From Gammaproteobacteria bacterium (GTDB lineage Bacteria; Pseudomonadota; Gammaproteobacteria; Steroidobacterales; Steroidobacteraceae): a DNA stretch of 29,999 bases. The stretch spans positions 1-29,999 of the forward strand of contig JASHUC010000225.1 of NCBI GenBank assembly GCA_030040235.1, given 5' to 3'. The notes under the pieces were generated by a model. The model made no database searches. It was given only the letters and a program-made list of their open reading frames with translations, and had not been told where the DNA came from. Below are positions 1 to 8,432 of this stretch, piece by piece. The position numbers and the translations under genes are program-made. Within the stretch, counting starts at the first letter, position 1; every line of letters begins with the position of its first letter.

Positions 1-478
1 AGTCCACCAGTTTCGCGGGGTGACCCTCCGCGAAGCCAGCATCGAGGGCGTTGCCCTGATGTCCGTCGTCCGTAGCGGCCGTGGCATATCCCATGCGAAG
101 AGGCGCGGCCATGGCGAAATAGGTGATGGAGCCCGCCCAGACGCCATTGCCGGTGCCGAGGAACTTTCCGTTCCAGTTCGAGGCCGGCAACCACACCTCG
201 AAGCGGATATCCGAATCCGGCGTTGGGCGAATCGTGCCGGCAATCCGGCAGAATGCGGGCAAATGCGTGTAGGCGCCAGGGGGTGTGCCGAATCCGCCTC
301 CGCGGCCTGCCGGAGGCTTGAAGGCGCCTGTGGCCACGCTTTCTGCGAGAGCGATCTCGACGTGCGCGAGCTTCAGGCCCGCGAGCTGCGAGCACTCGAC
401 CGCCCGGGCCGCCGGGGCCTGCAATGCCGCGAGCGCAACGACGGGTGCGACGTAGCCGAGAACGACAATCCGGTGCAT
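1..478 (-). CDS. Tannase/feruloyl esterase family protein, N-terminal part (cut by window edge)
   Basis: Reading the minus strand from the ATG at 478 gives an uninterrupted frame of about 159 codons running off the left edge. It opens with a signal peptide (MHRIVVLGYVAPVVALAALQ, then APAARA). Next come FCRIAGTIRPTPDSDIRFEVWLP, WNGKFLGTGNGVWAG and MGYATAATDDGHQGN, which match the conserved N-terminal region of the tannase/feruloyl esterase family (alpha/beta hydrolases that cleave galloyl or hydroxycinnamoyl esters). The catalytic Ser-Asp-His residues would lie beyond the edge, so activity and substrate cannot be judged. A GGGGAG ribosome-binding sequence sits about 10 nt before the ATG. The protein is probably exported to the periplasm or outside. 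The gene diverges from glycogen phosphorylase, with no evident functional link. The family call is fairly safe; tannase versus feruloyl esterase versus another ester hydrolase is open. Confidence 0.82.
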   Translation of the reverse strand, partial: MHRIVVLGYVAPVVALAALQAPAARAVECSQLAGLKLAHVEIALAESVATGAFKPPAGRGGGFGTPPGAYTHLPAFCRIAGTIRPTPDSDIRFEVWLPASNWNGKFLGTGNGVWAGSITYFAMAAPLRMGYATAATDDGHQGNALDAGFAEGHPAKLVD

Positions 479-530
479 GACCCTGCGGCTCCCCTTGTTT
501 TGATTCAATCGTGCCGAGACGAGCCTGCCG

Positions 531-536
531 ATTATA
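531..536 (-). promoter_or_regulatory. Candidate -10 element for the tannase-family gene
   Basis: The minus strand reads TATAAT (complement of attata at 531-536), a perfect sigma-70 -10 hexamer 53 nt upstream of the ATG at 478. No good -35 is found 16-18 bp further upstream. The 479-694 gap also carries a direct repeat TCGAATGA at 636-643 and 652-659 just before glgP; otherwise I see nothing in it. Confidence 0.3.
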
Positions 537-694
537 GGCCGGGCAGTGCTGCGCTACCGGCATATTACACACCGTGACGCGCCTCTCACTGTCGCATCTC
601 ATTCTTTGACCGACTCGCTGGGCAGCATCGCCGGGTCGAATGAAGCTTCGATCGAATGATCGGGCTTCGGGCGACTCGGGGCGAGGAGTGCAGG

Positions 695-3181
695 GTGGCG
701 GGCAGGACCTTTGCAGATAGAAGCGGTGATACGGCGCTCAATCGTCGACTCCAGCGGCTGGGACTCGAGGGGCAGGAGGAGTCATGGATAGACCGCTACG
801 TGCTCTGCAACCATCTGCTGAGCCCGGGCGCCGCACTGCCGCGTCAGAAGTTCGAGGCGACGGCGCGCTTCATTCGCGATCTGGTCGCACACCGCTGGGC
901 ACGCACGCGCCTGTCGCGGGCGGAGGCGAAGCCCAAGCGCGTGCACTACCTGTCGATGGAGTTTCTGCTCGGGCGGACCCTGCGTAACAACATGATGAAC
1001 CTCGCGGCCGAGCCCCTGGTGCGGCATGCGATGCAGCAGGAGGGCTGGGATCTCGAGGCGCTCATCGAGGAGGAGCCGGATGCGGGGTTGGGCAACGGCG
1101 GGCTTGGCCGCCTCGCGGCGTGCTTCATCGACTCGCTCGCTACGCTGCAATATCCCGCGATCGGCTATGGGCTGCGCTACGAATACGGTATTTTCCGCCA
1201 GACGCTCGAGAATGGCTGGCAGGTCGAGCAGCCCGATAACTGGCTTCACAACATGGATCCGTGGGAGGTGAAGCGGCCCAATCGCGTCTACGCCGTGCCT
1301 CTCAACGCTTCGTTCATCCTGCAAGGTGCGGGAATTACCGTCAAGCGTGACCGGCCCTCGAGCCTGCTCGGCATCGCCTACGACCGGCCGGTCGTGGGAT
1401 ACGGTGCCCATTGCATCAATACGCTGCGCCTCTGGGCGGCAGTCGCGCCGAACTCACTCGACTTCGCAGAGTTCTCCCACGGTGATTTCGCGGGCGCGGT
1501 CCTGCAGAGCGTCGCCGCCGAGTCGATCACCCGCGTGCTCTACCCGGACGATTCGACGCTTGCAGGACGGGCACTGCGCTTCCTGCAGCAGTACTTTCTC
1601 GTCAGCTGTTCGTTGCAGGACATCATCGCCCGCTTGCGCGAGGACGGCACGAATTGGTCGAAGCTCCCTGACCGCGTCGCCATCCAGATGAACGACACGC
1701 ACCCGGCGCTGTCGGTTGCCGAGCTCATGCGGCTGCTGCTCGATCAGGCGCAACTTCCGTGGAATGAGGCCTGGGATCTCACGGTGCGAACGCTCGCGTA
1801 CACCAATCATACTCTGCTGCCCGAAGCGCTCGAGCGCTGGCCGGTCGAGCTCTTCGAGGTGCTGATTCCCCGCAACCTGGAGATCATCTACGAGATCAAT
1901 CAGCGGTTTCTCCAGGATGTCCGGCGCAGCTATCCGGACGATGAGGACCGCGTACGGCGTATGAGTCTCATCGAGGAGGGACCGGTCAGAAAAGTGCGCA
2001 TGGCGCATCTGGCGGTCGTCGGCTCACACAGCACCAACGGTGTGGCCGCGATCCACTCGCGGTTGCTCAAGACGCGCGTGCTCCCCGACTTCAGTGAGAT
2101 GTTCCCCGCCCGGTTCAACAACAAGACCAACGGCGTGACACCGCGGCGTTGGCTGCAACAAGCCAATCCGTCCCTGTCCGAGCTCATCACACGCACCATC
2201 GGCCCCGGTTGGATCACGAACCTCGCCGAGCTGCGCGATCTGCTCTATTTCGTCGATGACCAGGCGTTTCGCGAGGAATTCCGCGCCGCCAAGCGCGCCG
2301 CGAAGCTCGCGTTCGCGAGCTGGCTCAAAGCGGCCACCGGGCATAGCGTCGACCCGAACGCGATCTTCGACGGGCATGTCAAGCGCATCCATGAGTACAA
2401 GCGCCAGCTGCTGAACGCGTTGCACATCGTCGTTCTCTACAACCGCTTGCGACAGAATCCCGGCCTGGAGCTGACGCCGCACGTTTTCTTGTTCGCCGGC
2501 AAGGCGGCGCCTGCTTATCGTCTCGCGAAGCTGATCATCAAGCTCATCAACAACATCGCGGGAACCATCGCCGGGGATTCCGTGGTGCGCAACCGCCTGC
2601 AGGTGCTGTTCCTGCCGGAGTACAACGTCAGCATGGCGGAGCGGCTCATCCCGGCCTGTGATGTCTCCCAGCAGATCTCCACGGCGGGATTCGAGGCGAG
2701 CGGGACCGGGAACATGAAATTCATGATGAACGGTGCGCTTACGATCGGTACGCGGGATGGGGCTACGATCGAGATGGCCGAGGAGGCCGGTGCCGAGAAT
2801 CTGTTCCTCTTCGGCCTCACGGCACAGCAGGTGGCCGACAGTGCCGGCTGGTACAGCCCGCACTGGCACTATGAGAACGAGCCCGAAACCCGGGCAGCCC
2901 TCGACCTGATCTTCTCCGATCACTTCAGCCGCAACGAGCCGGGCGTATTCGATCCAATCCGCGATGCGCTGCTGCGATATGGCGACCCATTCCGGCACCT
3001 GGCGGATCTGACCGACTACACACGTGCTCACGCGGAACTTCGCGCGCTGTATGGGGATGCCGAGGCGTGGACCCGCAGGGCGGTCATCAACGTCGCCTGC
3101 AGCGGCAAATTCTCGAGCGACCGCACGATTGCCGAATACGCCGACGAGATCTGGAATCTGCAGCCCTCACCGGTGCGCTAG
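695..3181 (+). CDS. glgP: Glycogen/starch phosphorylase (GT35)
   Basis: A PLP-dependent phosphorylase that releases glucose-1-phosphate from alpha-1,4-glucans in the cytoplasm. About 828 residues, the usual family length. NGGLGRLAAC is at about 134-143, KRIHEYKRQ at about 563-571, and the PLP site EASGTGNMKF ends near residue 676, with the cofactor lysine at about K675. This is close to the position in well-studied phosphorylases, and all signatures are intact. Start choice: the frame is open from an ATG at 656, but that ATG has no ribosome-binding site. The in-frame GTG at 695 is preceded by AGGAG at 684-688 with a 6-nt spacer, so I prefer it; the difference is 13 residues. No other glycogen genes (glgA, glgB, glgC, glgX) are in the window, so it stands alone here. 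Maltodextrin versus glycogen preference cannot be told from sequence. Confidence 0.97.
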   Translation: MAGRTFADRSGDTALNRRLQRLGLEGQEESWIDRYVLCNHLLSPGAALPRQKFEATARFIRDLVAHRWARTRLSRAEAKPKRVHYLSMEFLLGRTLRNNMMNLAAEPLVRHAMQQEGWDLEALIEEEPDAGLGNGGLGRLAACFIDSLATLQYPAIGYGLRYEYGIFRQTLENGWQVEQPDNWLHNMDPWEVKRPNRVYAVPLNASFILQGAGITVKRDRPSSLLGIAYDRPVVGYGAHCINTLRLWAAVAPNSLDFAEFSHGDFAGAVLQSVAAESITRVLYPDDSTLAGRALRFLQQYFLVSCSLQDIIARLREDGTNWSKLPDRVAIQMNDTHPALSVAELMRLLLDQAQLPWNEAWDLTVRTLAYTNHTLLPEALERWPVELFEVLIPRNLEIIYEINQRFLQDVRRSYPDDEDRVRRMSLIEEGPVRKVRMAHLAVVGSHSTNGVAAIHSRLLKTRVLPDFSEMFPARFNNKTNGVTPRRWLQQANPSLSELITRTIGPGWITNLAELRDLLYFVDDQAFREEFRAAKRAAKLAFASWLKAATGHSVDPNAIFDGHVKRIHEYKRQLLNALHIVVLYNRLRQNPGLELTPHVFLFAGKAAPAYRLAKLIIKLINNIAGTIAGDSVVRNRLQVLFLPEYNVSMAERLIPACDVSQQISTAGFEASGTGNMKFMMNGALTIGTRDGATIEMAEEAGAENLFLFGLTAQQVADSAGWYSPHWHYENEPETRAALDLIFSDHFSRNEPGVFDPIRDALLRYGDPFRHLADLTDYTRAHAELRALYGDAEAWTRRAVINVACSGKFSSDRTIAEYADEIWNLQPSPVR

Positions 3182-3338
3182 CTGGCCGAGGGGACCGCTG
3201 CGGGTGAATTCGCGACCGGCGTCACACACTCCACACGCTCGGCCTTGATACGCCCTCCGGTGCCCTCAAGGTTGGGGCCGGGTGCGTTGGCTCAGCGTGC
3301 CAACCCCCTCACAGAGGTCCCCGCGGTTCGCGGGCTAT

Positions 3339-3358
3339 GCTTGCCGGCGCTTGCCGGC
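3339..3358. repeat. Two tandem copies of a 10-bp unit upstream of lemA
   Basis: GCTTGCCGGC occurs twice in a row at 3339-3348 and 3349-3358. A short GC-rich hairpin (CCGCG-GTT-CGCGG) lies just upstream at 3321-3333. Both are in the roughly 195-bp gap between glgP and the lemA start. No T-tract follows, so this is not a convincing terminator. Confidence 0.5.
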
Positions 3359-3377
3359 TGACATCAGGGGTCATCTC

Positions 3378-3950
3378 ATGGTCGCGCTGCTGGTCATACT
3401 GATTCTCTTCCTGGCCGTCGGGGGCTACCTCGTCGGGGCCTATAACGGCCTCGTGCAGGTGCGTGAGGCGGTCAAGCTCGCCTGGTCCAACATCGACGTC
3501 CTGCTGGTGCAGCGACACGACGAGTTGCCCAAGCTGGTCGAAGTCTGCAAGCAGTACATGCAGTATGAGCCCGGGACGCTCGAGCGCATCATGCGCGCCC
3601 GCTCAGGAGTGGATGCTGCGCGCACCTCCGGCAACGTCGCTTCCCTGGGAGCTGCCGAAGGCGAGCTGCGTGCGGGACTTTCGCGACTCTACGCGGTCGC
3701 GGAAAACTACCCCGACCTCAAGGCCAGCGATTCGTTCCGTCATCTGCAGGAGCGTATCAGCGGGCTCGAGACCGCGATCGCCGACCGGCGTGAGCAATAC
3801 AACGATGCGGTCAATACCAACAACGTCCGCATCTCGAGCTTTCCGGGTGTGCTGGTCGCCGGCCTGGGCAATTTTCCGCAAGCGCACCTGCTGCAGTTCT
3901 CCTCCGACGAGAAGTCGGATGTGGACCTGAAGGCGGCGTTCTCGCGCTGA
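3378..3950 (+). CDS. lemA: LemA family protein
   Basis: About 190 residues. An N-terminal membrane helix (MVALLVILILFLAVGGYLVGA) is followed by the LemA helical domain. Family hallmarks are AYNGLVQVREAVKLAWSNIDVLLVQRHDELPKLVEV near the N-terminus, the Y(A)VAENYPDLKAS segment in the middle and YNDAVNTNNVRISSFPG toward the end. The frame opens upstream at 3282, but those 32 residues are not LemA-like. The ATG at 3378 has AGGGG about 8 nt before it and begins exactly at the membrane helix. LemA proteins are membrane-anchored helical-bundle proteins whose molecular role is not firmly established. The next gene starts 18 bp downstream and encodes a GIDE-domain protein, so the two very likely form an operon. 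Confidence 0.93.
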   Translation: MVALLVILILFLAVGGYLVGAYNGLVQVREAVKLAWSNIDVLLVQRHDELPKLVEVCKQYMQYEPGTLERIMRARSGVDAARTSGNVASLGAAEGELRAGLSRLYAVAENYPDLKASDSFRHLQERISGLETAIADRREQYNDAVNTNNVRISSFPGVLVAGLGNFPQAHLLQFSSDEKSDVDLKAAFSR

Positions 3951-3968
3951 TTCGGGGGATGACGGCCT

Positions 3969-4748
3969 ATGACTCCGCAGGGCGCTGAGGTCCTCGCCGG
4001 CGTATCGGCGGCGTTCGCGGCCATCGGCCTTTACGGGTTTTTCTCACGCCTGCGCCGCGACAGGGCGGTCGCCGACACACCCGTTATGCGTGTTCGCTCT
4101 GCCGCGCAGGGTTACGTCAAGGTCCTCGGTCGTGCACAGCCGGCTTCGGGCAATCCCACAGGCGCCCCTCTGAGTGGGCGGCCCTGCGTATGGTGGGATT
4201 TCCGGATCGACGAGCAACAGGGCATCGACAACCGGGGCCGGCCGAACTGGGTCAACATCGAGCACGCGACCAGCGTCGAGCCGTTTGTGCTCGCCGACGA
4301 CGATGCGCAGTGCCTCGTCGGTCCCGTGCATGCCGATGTGACCCCATCGGCCTCCCACATCTGGAGTGGCCCTTCGCCCCGTCCCGATGGCCTGCCGCCT
4401 CCCGGCATCAACACCGCGCACCACATGGGACCGTACCGCTACCGGGAGGAAATCCTCGAGGTCGGAGCGCACTTGTGCGTCGTCGGCGAATTTCGCTCAC
4501 GGTCGCAGACCGGCGACGTGAGCGCCGCGATCGCTGCCGCCAAGGACTGCGAGGCGCAAAACCTGGGCTCCCGCATCGACCGCGTCAGCATGATCTCGCA
4601 GCCGAGCGACGGCAGGCCGTTCATGATCGCGCCGTTGACTCCCGAGCAGCTCGAGCGGCGCGAAAGCCATCACGCGTGGGGCTATTTCGCTTTCGGCTTC
4701 GTCTGGGTCGTGGTGTGTGCCTGGGCGTTGAGCCTCGCCCTATCCTAG
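3969..4748 (+). CDS. GIDE-domain membrane protein
   Basis: 259 residues with a membrane helix near 8-25 and another near 236-258, enclosing a soluble domain of about 200 residues. The middle (GYVKVLGRAQP, LSGRPCVWWDFRI, then YREEILEVGAHLCVVGEFR) resembles the GIDE domain. That domain is named after a eukaryotic mitochondrial E3 ligase, MULAN, and is often labelled 'E3 ubiquitin ligase' in bacteria. No RING finger cysteines are present, so the ligase label should not be read as a function. The gene directly follows lemA with an 18-bp gap and the GGGGG-type ribosome site lies in that gap. LemA and GIDE proteins are frequent neighbours in bacteria, which supports a joint role in the envelope. 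What they do together is not known to me. Confidence 0.75.
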   Translation: MTPQGAEVLAGVSAAFAAIGLYGFFSRLRRDRAVADTPVMRVRSAAQGYVKVLGRAQPASGNPTGAPLSGRPCVWWDFRIDEQQGIDNRGRPNWVNIEHATSVEPFVLADDDAQCLVGPVHADVTPSASHIWSGPSPRPDGLPPPGINTAHHMGPYRYREEILEVGAHLCVVGEFRSRSQTGDVSAAIAAAKDCEAQNLGSRIDRVSMISQPSDGRPFMIAPLTPEQLERRESHHAWGYFAFGFVWVVVCAWALSLALS

Positions 4749-4767
4749 GAGCGGGCTCGCAGGTGCC

Positions 4768-6207
4768 TCAGGGCCGAGTCTCGGGCGCCGAATTCTCTTG
4801 CCAGCCGCCCCCGAGTGCCTTGTACAGCTGCACCAGATCGAGCGAGACGGACTCGGTGCTCTCGACGAGGGCGTCCTGAGCGGCGTAGAGCGTGCGCTCG
4901 GCATCGAGTACGTCTAGAAAATCGACGAGTCCGCTCCGGTACAGCTCCGAGGATAGGTGAAAGGCCGCCTCACTCGACTGCACGGACTGCGACAGCGACT
5001 CGCGGCGGCTCTGTTCCTTGGCATAGGCGACGAGGGCGTTCTCGGTGTCTTCGAGCGCGACGAGCACCGTCTGACGGTAGGTATCGAGCGCCTGCTCGGC
5101 ACGGGCCTTCTCAACACGGACATTGGCACGAAGGCTGCCACCCTGGAAGAGGTTCCACTGCACGCCCGGGCCGGCCGACCAATAGCGGCTCGCATACTCG
5201 AACAGGTTGCTCGTCGAGGTACTTGCGATCCCGAGCCCTCCCACGAGTGAGAACTTCGGAAAGAGATCCGCTTCCGCCACGCCGATTTCGGCGGTGGATG
5301 CCGCAAGCTCGCGCTCTGCGCGCTCGACGTCCGGACGGCGGCGCAGCAGATCGGATGGCAGGCCGACGGGCACGAGGGGAGGGGTGAGGGGGATGGGGGT
5401 TGCGTGCGACATCCGCTCGAGCATTGCCCCGGGGTCTTGCCCGAGGAGCACCGAGAGATGATGCACCGATTGGGCGAAGCCGCTCTCGAGCGCGGGCAGC
5501 TGCGCCTGGGTGGCCGTGAGAAGCGCCGTCGCTTGCTCAACTTCGAGGTCGCTTGCGAGACCGCTTTGATAGCGGCTGCGGGTAAGCTCCACGATAGCCT
5601 GCTGCGCCGCAATGTTCTGCCGGGTGATGTCGAGCCGCTCCTGATACGCGCGCGCATCGATGTAGTTGCGTGCCACCTCGGCCAGAACCGACACGAGCAC
5701 GTCGCGCCACGCGTACTCCGCCGCGCCGACCTGCGCATTCGAGGCCTCGACGGCCCGCCGGACGCCGCCGAACAGATCGAGCTCCCATGCCGCATCGAAT
5801 CCCGCGGTATAAAGATTGTAGTCGAGAGGAACACCCGGGAATTCGCCGAGCGGCGGATAGGAGTTGCCACCATAGCGGTTCTTGGAGACCGCGACCGAGG
5901 CGTCCGCCGACGGCCACCGCCCCCCCGCGACCACATCCCGCTGAGCGCGCGCCTCGCGCACGTGCGCTTCGGCCACCCGCAGCGTCAGGTTCGAGCGCAC
6001 GGCGGTGCCGATGAGGGTGTCGAGCTCGGGGTCCTTGAAGCTGGTCCACCATGAGGCAAGCGCGGCAGGAGCATCCGATTCGCTTGCCGCAAGGGGCGTG
6101 GCCCACTTGGCCGGCGCCTGCTCGCCCGGCGCTTTGTAGTTGGGTCCGACCGTGCACCCGGCCAGGAGCGCAAGGGCGATTGCGCAGAAGAACGTCCTGC
6201 TGCTCAT
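4768..6207 (-). CDS. Outer-membrane efflux lipoprotein (OprM/NodT-type TolC family)
   Basis: 479 residues. The N-terminus is a lipoprotein signal (ALALLAGC, lipidation Cys18) followed by TVGPNYKAP, the signature start of NodT/OprM-type channels. Two repeats typical of the outer-membrane factor family follow, including WELDLFGGVRRAVEASNAQ and LLGQDPGAM in the first half and RRRPDVERAERELAA, DLFPKFSLVGGLG and WNLFQGG in the second. As a trimer it would form the outer-membrane duct for the pump encoded upstream. It is the last gene of the operon; its ATG overlaps the stop of the cytidylate-kinase-like gene by 4 bp. It converges on the GIDE gene with a 19-bp gap. The substrate is unknown. Confidence 0.93.
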   Translation of the reverse strand: MSSRTFFCAIALALLAGCTVGPNYKAPGEQAPAKWATPLAASESDAPAALASWWTSFKDPELDTLIGTAVRSNLTLRVAEAHVREARAQRDVVAGGRWPSADASVAVSKNRYGGNSYPPLGEFPGVPLDYNLYTAGFDAAWELDLFGGVRRAVEASNAQVGAAEYAWRDVLVSVLAEVARNYIDARAYQERLDITRQNIAAQQAIVELTRSRYQSGLASDLEVEQATALLTATQAQLPALESGFAQSVHHLSVLLGQDPGAMLERMSHATPIPLTPPLVPVGLPSDLLRRRPDVERAERELAASTAEIGVAEADLFPKFSLVGGLGIASTSTSNLFEYASRYWSAGPGVQWNLFQGGSLRANVRVEKARAEQALDTYRQTVLVALEDTENALVAYAKEQSRRESLSQSVQSSEAAFHLSSELYRSGLVDFLDVLDAERTLYAAQDALVESTESVSLDLVQLYKALGGGWQENSAPETRP

Positions 6208-6839
6208 GCGCTCTTCTCCGATCGATTGAGGGTATCGAGGAGGTGCAGAATGCTCTCGACCGTCTCCTCGTCACCGATCCCCGTATTGAGCATCACGTGG
6301 AACAGGTGGCGCTTCGGCCACTCGTAGCCGAGGTAGTGCTTGATGAACTTCTTGCGATCCTCGTCCACGTTGTCCACGAGCTCGACGGCCTCGTGCTGGT
6401 CGCCGCCGACGCGTTGGAGGACTCTGCGAAATCGGAGCTCGCGCGAGGCATAGAGAAACACGGACAAGGTGTCGGTTCGCTCGCGCAGAAAGTGGGGGGC
6501 GCCGCGTCCGACGATCACGCAGGGCTTCTGTTGTGCGGCCGTGAGCACGGCTTGCTCGACGAGACGAACGAGGCGATCCGTGTCGAGTATCGCGAGGTCG
6601 GGCGAGGGGAGATTGCGGTCGAAGGTCCCTCGCCACACGATGTTCACCAGGCGCCGCAACCAGGGATCGATCCGCTCTTCGCGCCGGCGGCAGACATCGA
6701 CGGGAATGCGCGCCAGTGCCGCAACCTCGCGCGTGAGCTCGTCGTCGAACAGCTTCCAGTTGAGCCGCCGCGCAAGTCGCTCGCCGATGGTGCTGCCTCC
6801 AGCGCCGAATTCTCGATCCAGAATCAGTATTTCTCGCAT
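6204..6839 (-). CDS. Cytidylate kinase-like family protein
   Basis: 211 residues. It begins MREILILDREFGAGGSTIGERLARRL, the P-loop-like start of the cytidylate-kinase-like family (normally S/DREFGSGG-x-IG). The classical Walker-A lysine is absent, as is usual in this family. The sequence continues NWKLFDDELTREVA, then VIVGRGAPHFL, VFLYASRELRFRRV and a DEDRKKFIKHYLGYEW segment resembling the LID/NMP-binding part of CMP kinases. The cellular substrate of this family is not established; it is distinct from the essential Cmk. It sits inside an efflux operon, 12 bp after the pump gene and overlapping the outer-membrane channel gene by 4 bp, so it is almost certainly co-transcribed with them. A role in pump control or a modified substrate is speculation. 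Confidence 0.82.
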   Translation of the reverse strand: MREILILDREFGAGGSTIGERLARRLNWKLFDDELTREVAALARIPVDVCRRREERIDPWLRRLVNIVWRGTFDRNLPSPDLAILDTDRLVRLVEQAVLTAAQQKPCVIVGRGAPHFLRERTDTLSVFLYASRELRFRRVLQRVGGDQHEAVELVDNVDEDRKKFIKHYLGYEWPKRHLFHVMLNTGIGDEETVESILHLLDTLNRSEKSA

Positions 6840-6851
6840 GAGTCTGCCTGC

Positions 6852-8432
6852 TCACTCGCCTACGGACACCTGATGCATCGTGGCCGGCCTGCGGAAAATC
6901 GGAATGAGCACGATGGACGCGGCACTGAGTATCGCGACGATGAAGAACAGATCCATGAAGGCCCAGTACGTGGACTGCTGAATGAGCAGGTTGTAGAGCA
7001 TACCTCGGGCCTTGAGGAGGGAATCCGGAGCGGTGAAGCCACGCTCGAAAAGCCTCTGCAACGAGGCGAGTTGCGCCTGGTACTGAGGACTGACTTGCGA
7101 CAAGTGCCCGACCATGAGGGCCTGATGAGTCAGTGCATAGCGCTGCAGCATGGTTGCGACGTAGGACAGCCCGATGCTGCCGCCCACGTTGCGTACGAGA
7201 TTCTGGATCCCGGTCGCATTGCCGATCTGCTCGTTCCGCAGCGTCCCGATGGCCAGCGTCGTGAGCGGCACGAAAATGAAGCTCGTGCCGAGCCCGGACA
7301 AGATGTTCGCGATGACGACGCTGCTCATCGAGATTTGAAGCGTAAGCCGGCTCAAGAGGAAGCTTGCGATCGCCGTGAGCGCAAAGCCCGTGGTGACGAG
7401 GAGTTTCGGGTTGACCCTCGGCAAGAGCGCACCGACGATGAGCAGTGCGGCGAGCGCTCCGATGCCGCGCGGCGTCACCGACAGACCGGCATCGAAGGCG
7501 GGGTAGCCGAGCAGGGACTGCAGGAATAGCGGCTGCAGCGTGATGAGCGCGTAGATCGAGAGACCGAACATTGCAAATAGGAACGCGCTCACGGCGAAGT
7601 TGCGGTTTCCGAACACGCGAAGATCGACGATCGGGTGCTCGGTCACGAGTTCGCGGATGATGAACCCGATCAGGCACGCGGCGGAAATGAGGGCGAGCCA
7701 GCGCAGCCAGATCGCCGCGAACCAGCCCGCGTCCTGCCCCTTGTCGAGCACGACCTGCAGGGTGGCGAGGAACACCGCCATCATGGCAAAGCCCGACGCG
7801 TCGATTCGACGGGGCCGGGCGGTGCGAATGTAGGGCGGGTCCTCGATCATGAGCAGCATCAGCGCCGCGGCAAGCATGCCGACCGGCACGTTGATGTAAA
7901 ACGTCCAGCGCCAGGAGTGCGCATCCGTCAGCCAGCCGCCGAGCGTGGGTCCGATGATGGGTGCGACGACGACGCCAAGACCGAAGAGCGCGGTGGCCGT
8001 GCCTCGCTGGGTCGGGGGGAAGCTCTCGAGCAGGATGGCTTGCGAGAGCGGCTGCATCGCTCCTCCGCCGATCCCCTGGAGCACGCGGGCGACGACCAGC
8101 ATCGGCATGCTGAGGGCGAGGCCGCAAGTCGCGGAGGCGACGGTGAACACGATCGTGCAAACGATCAGGAAGTTCTTTCGGCCGAAGAAGCTCGAAAGCC
8201 AGGCGCTCGCGGGCAGGATGACGGCGTTCGCGACCAAATAGCTCGTCAGCACCCAGGTGGACTCATCCTGCGTCGCGCCGAGATTGCCGGCGATGTAGGG
8301 CAATGCGACGACGACGATGGAGGTGTCGAGGATCACCATGAAGGTCGCGAGCATCACCGGGATCGCGATCAACCAGGGGTTGAAGCGCGGCCGCCATGCA
8401 GGGGCTGCGACTGCTGAGCCTGCCGCGCTCAT
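6852..8432 (-). CDS. emrB: DHA2-family (EmrB/QacA-type) MFS drug transporter, 14 TM
   Basis: 526 residues, very hydrophobic, with the expected spacing for 14 membrane helices. Signatures are LDTSIVVVALPYIAGNLGA in helix 1, WVLTSYLVANAVILPASAWLSSFFGRK for the first helix pair and loop (motif A-like), RVLQGIGGGAMQPLSQAIL (motif B region) and GLGVVVAPIIGPTLGGWL (motif C, typical of proton antiporters). It would drive proton-coupled export of amphiphilic compounds across the inner membrane, working with the upstream adaptor and the downstream outer-membrane channel as a tripartite pump. Its ATG overlaps the adaptor stop codon by 4 bp, indicating translational coupling. The actual substrates cannot be inferred. 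Confidence 0.95.
   Translation of the reverse strand: MSAAGSAVAAPAWRPRFNPWLIAIPVMLATFMVILDTSIVVVALPYIAGNLGATQDESTWVLTSYLVANAVILPASAWLSSFFGRKNFLIVCTIVFTVASATCGLALSMPMLVVARVLQGIGGGAMQPLSQAILLESFPPTQRGTATALFGLGVVVAPIIGPTLGGWLTDAHSWRWTFYINVPVGMLAAALMLLMIEDPPYIRTARPRRIDASGFAMMAVFLATLQVVLDKGQDAGWFAAIWLRWLALISAACLIGFIIRELVTEHPIVDLRVFGNRNFAVSAFLFAMFGLSIYALITLQPLFLQSLLGYPAFDAGLSVTPRGIGALAALLIVGALLPRVNPKLLVTTGFALTAIASFLLSRLTLQISMSSVVIANILSGLGTSFIFVPLTTLAIGTLRNEQIGNATGIQNLVRNVGGSIGLSYVATMLQRYALTHQALMVGHLSQVSPQYQAQLASLQRLFERGFTAPDSLLKARGMLYNLLIQQSTYWAFMDLFFIVAILSAASIVLIPIFRRPATMHQVSVGE

Noticed and set aside
20..577. A 185-residue plus-strand frame at the left edge
   Set aside because: The minus strand here encodes a signal peptide and tannase-family motifs; the plus-strand protein is Arg-rich and featureless.
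2024..3031. A 335-residue minus-strand frame inside glgP
   Set aside because: It is antisense to the conserved phosphorylase catalytic domain and has no motifs.
3321..3358. Hairpin and tandem 10-mer after glgP as an intrinsic terminator
   Set aside because: The stem is short and no T-tract follows it.
3969..4748. E3 ubiquitin ligase function
   Set aside because: No RING cysteine/histidine pattern is present. The name derives only from the shared GIDE domain.
6271..8160. A 629-residue minus-strand frame and a 492-residue plus-strand frame (6051-7529)
   Set aside because: Both are shadows of the EmrB-like and cytidylate-kinase-like genes, with Arg/His-rich low-complexity sequence and no recognisable motif.
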